DNA from: an uncultured Porphyromonas sp.
GTDB taxonomy: Bacteria; Bacteroidota; Bacteroidia; Bacteroidales; Porphyromonadaceae
Length of the DNA: 6,808 nt
Direction: 5' to 3'
NCBI GenBank assembly: GCA_943912835.1
Contig: CALTVJ010000078.1
Location: 1 to 6,808, forward strand
In this document: positions 1 to 4,700 of the stretch, in pieces
Layout of the letters: every line of letters begins with the position of its first letter
Position numbering within the stretch: position 1 is the first letter of the stretch
The notes under the pieces: model-generated
Told to the model about the DNA's origin: nothing
The model's database searches: none
What the model saw: only the letters and a program-made list of their open reading frames with translations
Made by a program: the position numbers and the translations under genes

Positions 1-76
1 CAAAGCTCTTACTCGGCTGATGTGTCGCCAAAGAGCCGACTGCGTCATGCGCAACACCGCCTATGCACTTGCTCAT
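1..76 (-). CDS. 5' end of an unidentified gene after the vgrG/TPR pair (partial, runs off the window)
   Basis: An ATG at 76-74 opens a frame with no stop for 25 codons, to the window edge. It starts 15 bases after the stop of the TPR gene on the same strand, so it is probably co-transcribed. The visible peptide begins MSKCIGGVAHDAVGS and continues with small and polar residues. It has no signal peptide and no membrane segment. The position (hcp, vgrG, possible adaptor, this gene) is where T6SS loci commonly carry a PAAR-type spike tip or an effector, and an early Gly/His/Ser-rich stretch would not conflict with that. However, 25 residues are too few to assign a family, and I see no PAAR signature. 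GC counted by hand is 42 of 76 (about 55%), visibly higher than in the TPR gene, which may hint at exchangeable cargo but is a very small sample. Confidence 0.5.
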   Translation of the reverse strand, partial: MSKCIGGVAHDAVGSLATHQPSKSF

Positions 77-91
77 AATTACTATTCTATG

Positions 92-1453
92 CTATTGAGA
101 AATATCTAAATCGGGAGGATAGGACTCCGTCAATAATTCATTCCCTAATTTAACTGTATTGATGCGCTCCTGCCAGTCCGCTCCGATATACTCTTGGAGA
201 AAAGACTCTAGTAATTTTCGTTTTGTCTCAGATCCCTTCGTATAATCAACTGTCTGTAATGCTAGCTGAGCTGCGGTCAAGAATGTAGATTGTCGACGAA
301 ATACTTCATCAAAATATGCCCCAGCATAGAGAGCCAGCATCGCATACTCGAAAGCCTCTTTGTTTTTCTTAGCTTCCATTTTCAGATGAGCACACAAACG
401 ATAAGCTTCCATAATATGCAAATGATCTTTTTCCTCTATTGCTTGTGTGGCTATCTGCTCGTAACAGACAAAGGCTTGCTCCTGCTCTTTGAGAAACAAA
501 AGAAAGGCGGCTTTGAAAAGCATACAAGAACGCCAGAGAGGATACCATTGTTCCAACTCTCGATCTGACTTCAGCAAGTCTAAGGCTATCTCTATTTGCT
601 TCAACCCCTCTTTGGCTTCTTTCATAGAATTCAAAGCATGTGCTATAGCCAGATAGGTGCTTACAACTAAGCCTGAATTGTTTATTTGTTTGGCTTTTTG
701 TAGTAACTTCGGGAAGAAAGGGAAAACATCATCTTTGTTAGGTAGAGCCTGAAGCATTTTTAGAAGGAGTTGCTTGTATTCCGCGTCTGGACTATGCGGA
801 TTTTCTCCCTTTATCTCATCTTCGATAGCAGCTTGTATTGCCGAAGCCCCCTGAACTTCAGAGCAATCTATCTCATATATCTGAGATTTACTCTGTGAAC
901 TAAAATTTGTGAGTTTGCGATTTTCTTTAATATCTATCGCTGTCAATCGAAGACTTGCATATTCCTTTAAGTCTATTAGCTTTTCGTCCAGCCATTCAGC
1001 ATATACTTCTGTATCATTGAATGCTACAAGATTGACTATAAATTGGGGGGTATCTGTCTTAAGTGCAATTCTAAAACGTTCTAATTCTCGTAAGATTGAA
1101 GAAAAGGTATGAGGAAGAGATGTGTCTAAAACAAATCTCTTATCCATTAGCCCATCTTGGACAAGGGCATTTAGCATATCATACCTAGGGTCTTCTACAT
1201 CCTGAAACCAAGAAGCGAATTCTCTCCATAAATCCGCCTCGTACTGAGTCTTATCGTCACCATAAGATGAGCGAAAACTAAAGAACAAATCAGAAGATTC
1301 GCCATAAATAGTTTCTTCAACAGCAAGAAAAGCATTGAGAATTTCCATACTCTCGTATGGAACGACCCAAATCCCCAGCTGCCACTCTCTATTTTGAGCA
1401 ACTTGCCAAATACTTTGCAATTGATAAATTGCTTGTGCTATTGAAGAAGACAT
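92..1453 (-). CDS. TPR-like repeat protein downstream of vgrG, candidate spike/effector adaptor
   Basis: This 453-residue protein starts at the ATG at 1453, 7 bases after the vgrG stop, so it is very likely translated from the same mRNA. It has no signal peptide and no hydrophobic segment long enough for a membrane span, so it should be cytoplasmic. Residues 1-195 form a mixed alpha/beta region, with a hydrophobic strand followed by a helix (GIWVVPYESMEILNAFL, 27-43), an acidic and aromatic stretch around 50-85, and strand-like FIVNLVAF near 138-145. I do not recognise this domain. Residues 225-400 are helix pairs with TPR-like alternation of small and aromatic residues (for example AIAHALNSMKEAKEGL, YRLCAHLKMEAKKNKEAF), roughly three repeats at 260-295, 305-340 and 345-380. 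Known T6SS adaptors such as the DUF4123 and DUF2169 families sit between vgrG and the effector gene. By position this could be an analogous cargo loader, but that is inference. A regulatory or structural role is possible. Confidence 0.8.
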   Translation of the reverse strand: MSSSIAQAIYQLQSIWQVAQNREWQLGIWVVPYESMEILNAFLAVEETIYGESSDLFFSFRSSYGDDKTQYEADLWREFASWFQDVEDPRYDMLNALVQDGLMDKRFVLDTSLPHTFSSILRELERFRIALKTDTPQFIVNLVAFNDTEVYAEWLDEKLIDLKEYASLRLTAIDIKENRKLTNFSSQSKSQIYEIDCSEVQGASAIQAAIEDEIKGENPHSPDAEYKQLLLKMLQALPNKDDVFPFFPKLLQKAKQINNSGLVVSTYLAIAHALNSMKEAKEGLKQIEIALDLLKSDRELEQWYPLWRSCMLFKAAFLLFLKEQEQAFVCYEQIATQAIEEKDHLHIMEAYRLCAHLKMEAKKNKEAFEYAMLALYAGAYFDEVFRRQSTFLTAAQLALQTVDYTKGSETKRKLLESFLQEYIGADWQERINTVKLGNELLTESYPPDLDISQ

Positions 1454-1460
1454 CTTACAT

Positions 1461-3227
1461 TTATGAATTAAGTTTGAGGATAGTTGCTTCTATTGTTGTC
1501 AGTCCACTAGACGTACTATTTATCTCTTTAGCTTGCAAGTTTATACTACCTCCATCACTAACAATAGAAATTTTCTTTGGAGAGCCCAAGTTTAGCTCTT
1601 TCGTTCCTGTTATATCTGTTGTTGGAGAGGTTTCCGTCAATGTAGACTGAGCGGAAATATCAATCGTTTCTCCTCCTATTTTCACAGAATTACTTCCGTT
1701 GATTGAAATATTCGGAGCATTTAAGTTCAGCGTGTCCACCGCAGTGATGTTAATCTTTTGATTCCCATCTAAAACAATAGTATTGCCACTGGGATCAGCA
1801 ATAGTAATACTTCCCTTGTCGTCATCAAGGGAAACAGTACAACCACTTCGCGTGGTTAGACTCTTGGTTTTATTTCCTTGACCACCACCCCCTGCGTTTG
1901 TCCCATTAAAGAGGCTACCTTGGATGTAGGGACGATTAGGGTCGTTGTAGCGGAATGCCACCATTACTTGGTCTCCTTCTTCTGGGATAAAGACAAAGCC
2001 ACGATTAGAGGATACTTTTTCGCTTCCTCCAGCATCGGGAGAGAGAACTCTTAGCCAAGAGGTCTTCATCCCATTGATTTGCCAGTTCATTCTTACCTGA
2101 ACACGACCTTGATTTCGAGGGTCCTCATTGCTGATGACCGTTGCCATCTGAGGCTGTGCTATAGGAAGTGGGACATCTGGAGTAGGAAGTGTTTGAACCG
2201 ATACTGGTATTGCCACGAATTGACAAGAGTACTCATCTTCAAGATTGGCAAAATGCGAAATCTCTGTAATCAAGTAGTTGCCAATAGGCTCTTCGATGAA
2301 GGTTGAGCTTAGGTCCTTAATCGCACTCTTAATTTCCACGACACTACCCACCATTAAGCCCACATAGCTACTCTGTCCAACAACATAGTGAGACATAGCA
2401 GCATCTGATTGTTGTTTCTTTTTTAGGTAATTGTCAAGGTCGCTCTTATTCGTGGTACGAGCTGTCGTATAGTGGTTGGAGGGAGTTCTAAACAAGCCCA
2501 GCGAAGCATCGAAGGCTTGCCCCCCGAGGTTGTTAAATCCTGCTGCTTCATCTGGTGAGTTTCCACTCAATGTGTTGTTTGCCCCTGATTGATGTGAGTA
2601 AGCTGTTAAAGGCTTCGCTCCAGTCTGTACGCAAATATCCAAATAGCTCAAATTTCGCTCTGTATCAAGTGATATAGGAGCATCTAATTCGGGCTTCCCA
2701 AAAACGAGGCTTAGCCCATCAAAGTATAGCCATTCAAAGTGTTGTTTGGCTAAGCGTTGAATGAACTGAAAGTTGCTTTCTTGGTATTGGCATTCATACT
2801 CTAACTTGGCGGTCTTCTCTGGCTTAATACGACCGTGAACCCCAGCTTTCTCTGTGAGTTCTGAGATAATATCCTCTAAGGTCTTATCATTCCACGAGGC
2901 AAAGTGGGCATCGTTTTCAAGTAGATAGGTCGTTGAGTATCCCGACACTTTGAGAAAAGATGGTCCATGAGAGCGTTGCATCCCCACCTGAGTGATGATA
3001 CCAACAAATTGCTTATCTCCTATATAGATAGACAACTTCTTACCCAACCAACTCACACTTTTGTCGAGGGAGTGAGCCTTAGGTAATTCTCCGACTTCGT
3101 TATCTAAGAGTATTTCAAAGTGGTGATGGTCATTGATTGTTTGGTTCAGTCTGAGCGACTGAAAGCGAGGGAGCATGTTGCCCTCGATGCTAACCTTAAT
3201 CTCTTTGTTGGGTAAGTAGCCAGACAT
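1461..3227 (-). CDS. vgrG: Type VI secretion spike protein VgrG (TssI)
   Basis: VgrG forms the trimeric spike that sits on the Hcp tube and carries cargo out of the cell. The first part is gp27-like, beginning with KVSIEGNMLPRFQSLRLNQ and including FIQRLAKQHFEWLYFDG. A gp5-like OB fold follows at about 360-445, with NEDPRNQGRVQVRMNW, SWLRVLSPDAGG, GFVFIPEEGDQVMVAFRY and DPNRPYIQGSLFNG. After a GGGGQGN linker, the last ~140 residues are short Val/Ile/Thr/Asn-rich strands (KGSITIADPSGN, KINITAVDTLNLNAPNISI), the triple-stranded needle. The protein ends with the needle, so there is no C-terminal effector domain and cargo must attach non-covalently. I prefer the ATG at 3227 (588 residues). An in-frame GTG at 3272 would add 15 residues, but it is buried in a stable hairpin. 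The ATG has an A-rich, unstructured upstream stretch and leaves only a short lead before the first conserved strand. The gene follows hcp and precedes the TPR gene. Confidence 0.95.
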   Translation of the reverse strand: MSGYLPNKEIKVSIEGNMLPRFQSLRLNQTINDHHHFEILLDNEVGELPKAHSLDKSVSWLGKKLSIYIGDKQFVGIITQVGMQRSHGPSFLKVSGYSTTYLLENDAHFASWNDKTLEDIISELTEKAGVHGRIKPEKTAKLEYECQYQESNFQFIQRLAKQHFEWLYFDGLSLVFGKPELDAPISLDTERNLSYLDICVQTGAKPLTAYSHQSGANNTLSGNSPDEAAGFNNLGGQAFDASLGLFRTPSNHYTTARTTNKSDLDNYLKKKQQSDAAMSHYVVGQSSYVGLMVGSVVEIKSAIKDLSSTFIEEPIGNYLITEISHFANLEDEYSCQFVAIPVSVQTLPTPDVPLPIAQPQMATVISNEDPRNQGRVQVRMNWQINGMKTSWLRVLSPDAGGSEKVSSNRGFVFIPEEGDQVMVAFRYNDPNRPYIQGSLFNGTNAGGGGQGNKTKSLTTRSGCTVSLDDDKGSITIADPSGNTIVLDGNQKINITAVDTLNLNAPNISINGSNSVKIGGETIDISAQSTLTETSPTTDITGTKELNLGSPKKISIVSDGGSINLQAKEINSTSSGLTTIEATILKLNS

Positions 3228-3262
3228 ATCTACAATCTTATAGGGTTGTTTTTGTATGACTA

Positions 3263-3298
3263 CGCTACCCACGAGAAACTATGTTTCCGTGAGTAACG
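3263..3298 (-). promoter_or_regulatory. Strong RNA hairpin between hcp and vgrG
   Basis: In the minus-strand RNA, CGTTACTCACGGAAAC pairs with GTTTCTCGTGGGTAGCG across a three-base loop. This gives a 16-bp stem with one bulged base (3274). Two of the pairs are G-U and would be mismatches in plus-strand RNA, so the structure belongs to the hcp-vgrG transcript. No U-tract follows, so it is not a standard intrinsic terminator. It lies 29 bases after the hcp stop and covers the alternative GTG start at 3272. Likely roles, all inferred, are protection of an hcp mRNA 3' end, an RNase processing site, or damping of vgrG expression relative to hcp. Confidence 0.6.
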
Positions 3299-3327
3299 AA
3301 GCGTTGTTTGAGCCTTAGCCTACAACC

Positions 3328-3726
3328 TTAGGCTTTAGGCCAGCGGTTGTCGTGTTCGGCAGCCCCCACAATGATTTGCTCAGCAGCAAAAGTCATTGTG
3401 ATGGTCATAGGCACATCATTGTTCACATCCAAAGTCTCTTTGTAGTGTACAATGTATGCGTTCTTGAACTCGACCTCCTTCATCTTGGCGTCTTCTTCTG
3501 TCTTCTTGTAGACAATCTTACCCTCGACAGCCTTGAACTGGCTGTTGAGCATAGCCTCAATGGTAGAGGTGTCTTCTGTTGATTCGATGGTTACCATAAC
3601 ACGTCCACCAGAGATGCTGGACGAAGGCTTGCCTTTACTGTCTGTCGAACGACTGAATTCATAGTTGGAGTAGAGTACATCGTACGTTTTTCCACCCAAC
3701 TCAAGAGATGCACGAAATGATCCCAT
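3328..3726 (-). CDS. hcp: Type VI secretion tube protein Hcp (TssD)
   Basis: Hcp forms hexameric rings that stack into the inner tube, which is fired by sheath contraction and can carry small effectors in its lumen. The 132-residue product begins MGSFRASLELGGKTYDV, followed by YSNYEFSRSTDSKGKPSS, SGGRVMVTIEST and the VEFKNAYIVHYKE and MTITMTFAAEQI strands. This is the pattern of the Bacteroidota TssD family, which is shorter than most proteobacterial Hcp proteins (usually about 160 residues or more). No signal peptide or effector extension is present. The ATG at 3726 is preceded by an A/T-rich, G-poor leader, as expected for efficient translation in Bacteroidota. The gene is set off upstream by a terminator and downstream by a large hairpin, so it probably has its own expression level, in keeping with the many copies needed per tube. 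The family call is firm; the regulation is inferred. Confidence 0.95.
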   Translation of the reverse strand: MGSFRASLELGGKTYDVLYSNYEFSRSTDSKGKPSSSISGGRVMVTIESTEDTSTIEAMLNSQFKAVEGKIVYKKTEEDAKMKEVEFKNAYIVHYKETLDVNNDVPMTITMTFAAEQIIVGAAEHDNRWPKA

Positions 3727-3748
3727 AGTTTTGCTCTTTTAATTATTA
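3727..3748 (-). promoter_or_regulatory. A/T-rich translation-initiation leader of hcp
   Basis: The 22 bases before the hcp ATG consist almost entirely of A and T (TAATAATTAAAAGAGCAAAACT in two halves: TAATAATTAAA, AGAGCAAAACT), with no pairing partner nearby. Bacteroidota genes generally do not rely on Shine-Dalgarno pairing and prefer such unstructured, A-rich leaders. A weak AGAG lies about 10 bases upstream. This supports the chosen start and suggests strong translation. Confidence 0.4.
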
Positions 3749-3780
3749 CAATGATTAAACTTCTGCCTCTCTTTGCTTTG

Positions 3781-3827
3781 AAAAAAACAAAAGAGAAACC
3801 TTCAAACTTCCGCTTGAAAACCTCTCT
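3781..3827 (-). terminator. Intrinsic terminator between the membrane-protein gene and hcp
   Basis: In minus-strand RNA, AGAGAGGTTTTCAAGC pairs along all 16 positions with GTTTGAAGGTTTCTCT across a GGAA tetraloop of the GNRA type. A U-rich tract (TTTGTTTTTTT) follows directly. Five of the pairs are G-U and would be broken in plus-strand RNA, so the element is directional. It begins 96 bases after the stop of the upstream gene and ends 55 bases before hcp. It should end or reduce read-through from the tssR block. It is not bidirectional. Confidence 0.7.
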
Positions 3828-3888
3828 CACTTTATGCGACTTGTTTGTGGGAAAGAAGAGAAGAAACAAACATCAGTCTTATCGTGGG

Positions 3889-3919
3889 TAAAGGTACGCA
3901 GTTTTTCTGAAACAAGCAA
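3889..3919 (-). promoter_or_regulatory. Tentative Bacteroidota-type promoter for hcp
   Basis: On the minus strand a TTG (3919-3917) is followed after 20 bases by TACCTTTA (3896-3889). This matches the Bacteroidota -7 consensus TAnnTTTG except for the last base, with a plausible distance to the -33 TTG. It starts directly after the stop codon of the upstream gene. The difficulty is that the terminator would then lie in the hcp leader, so either this is not the promoter or hcp is controlled by attenuation. I found no convincing -7 motif between the terminator and hcp. Confidence 0.25.
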
Positions 3920-3922
3920 CCC

Positions 3923-4699
3923 TTACTCTTGCTTTTTGAAAAAATATCGTGAGGATATTCTTAAAAGCCCAAGAGCAGTACACAAAAGCATACCCAATAT
4001 CACAATGAGCCAATAGCTTAAATACCTTACCTGCTTTGCTTGAACTTGTATTTGGAGGGCGAGTTGTGCTTGCTCCTCTTGCATTGCCAAAAGAATACTA
4101 TCTGTACTTATCTTCACAGGCTGGCTTTGTCCTATCGACACGGATTTCTGGGAGAATCCTCCCTTATACAACTCTTCTATTCCCTCCTCAGTGCTAAGCC
4201 TTGAGACATCTGTTCTTTCTATCTGTATAGAGGCATAGTCTCTCTCTCTAAGGCTTTCTGTCTGTAGAACATTGTACAGCAAGGAGGTAATTCCAATCGT
4301 CAGAAGCCCACAGCACACGATGAGACCAATTCGCCATATACGTTGTATCGAGGGAGCAAGAGGCGACTTGAGTGCTTCCTCTTTATCCTGTGTTTCTTTT
4401 CCTTGATCGAGTAGCTGCTCCATCGTTTTCTTTTCCTCAGACATTTGTGTCGCTTGGCACTCGATGCGTTCCTTAATACTTTGAAACTCAGCCTTGCTAA
4501 TTTGATACTTTCCGACCTGCTTGAGGACACGACGATGAAACACAAGTTGATCGAGGACTTCCCGCACCTCTCGTTCTGTAACACTCAAATGAGGGATAAG
4601 CCAATAGACCTCACTCTCTGAAACCCACAGAGGTCTATCCAAGCATTTTTGATACAGAATATCAAGAATAGTGGCTTCTAAGTCAAAGGGATGATACAT
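3923..4699 (-). CDS. Membrane protein with winged-helix-like N-terminus and two transmembrane segments, T6SS-associated
   Basis: This 258-residue protein starts one base after the tssR stop (TAG-T-ATG), so it is translationally linked to tssR. Residues 1-75 look like a compact helical domain of winged-helix type (LEATILDILYQKCL, SEVYWLIPHLSVTEREV, EVLDQLVFHRRVLKQVGKYQIS). Residues 70-118 are charged and probably coiled-coil. A first membrane helix spans about 121-143 (IGLIVCCGLLTIGITSLLY). About 80 polar residues follow, ending in a Gln/Glu-rich helix (201-222). A second membrane helix spans about 226-247 (LSYWLIVILGMLLCTALGLL), with a short basic tail. Both termini should be cytoplasmic and the middle periplasmic. 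I recall a similar N-terminal domain of unknown function in other Bacteroidota T6SS loci (possibly DUF5457), but cannot confirm it here. It does not look like TssN, which has more membrane spans, or TssQ, a lipoprotein. A role in the envelope complex or in sensing is inferred from position and topology. Confidence 0.85.
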   Translation of the reverse strand: MYHPFDLEATILDILYQKCLDRPLWVSESEVYWLIPHLSVTEREVREVLDQLVFHRRVLKQVGKYQISKAEFQSIKERIECQATQMSEEKKTMEQLLDQGKETQDKEEALKSPLAPSIQRIWRIGLIVCCGLLTIGITSLLYNVLQTESLRERDYASIQIERTDVSRLSTEEGIEELYKGGFSQKSVSIGQSQPVKISTDSILLAMQEEQAQLALQIQVQAKQVRYLSYWLIVILGMLLCTALGLLRISSRYFFKKQE

Positions 4700-4700
4700 A

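Noticed and set aside
13..39. Inverted repeat TCGGCT/AGCCGA as a terminator after the TPR gene
   Set aside because: It is only 6 bp with a 15-base loop and no U-tract, and it lies inside the open frame starting at 76. It is more likely chance pairing in coding sequence.
1357..1650. Plus-strand frame across the vgrG/TPR-gene junction
   Set aside because: It is antisense to two tightly spaced, well-supported genes and has no plausible own promoter or protein family. The other plus-strand frames (290-568, 909-1112, 2079-2306, 3352-3582, 3834-4016, 6558-6791) were dropped for the same reason.
3225..3272. GTG at 3272 as the vgrG start
   Set aside because: It lies inside the 16-bp hairpin and is only two sense codons after an in-frame TAG. 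The ATG at 3227 has an A-rich open leader and fits the usual short lead before the first VgrG strand. It is kept as an alternative only.
3311..3334. Small inverted repeat AGCCT/AGGCT around the hcp stop codon
   Set aside because: The stem is only 5 bp with competing registers and no U-tract, and it is much weaker than the neighbouring hairpin at 3263-3298. It may add some structure to the hcp 3' end but cannot be called an element.
3591..3869. 92-codon minus-strand frame overlapping the start of hcp and its leader
   Set aside because: It runs through the terminator and leader in a different frame from hcp. The peptide is low-quality Lys/Phe/Arg-rich sequence with no recognisable feature.
4300..4584. 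94-codon minus-strand frame inside the two-membrane-segment gene
   Set aside because: It overlaps a well-supported gene in another frame. Its Ser/Arg/Lys-rich sequence has no domain pattern, as expected of a shadow frame.
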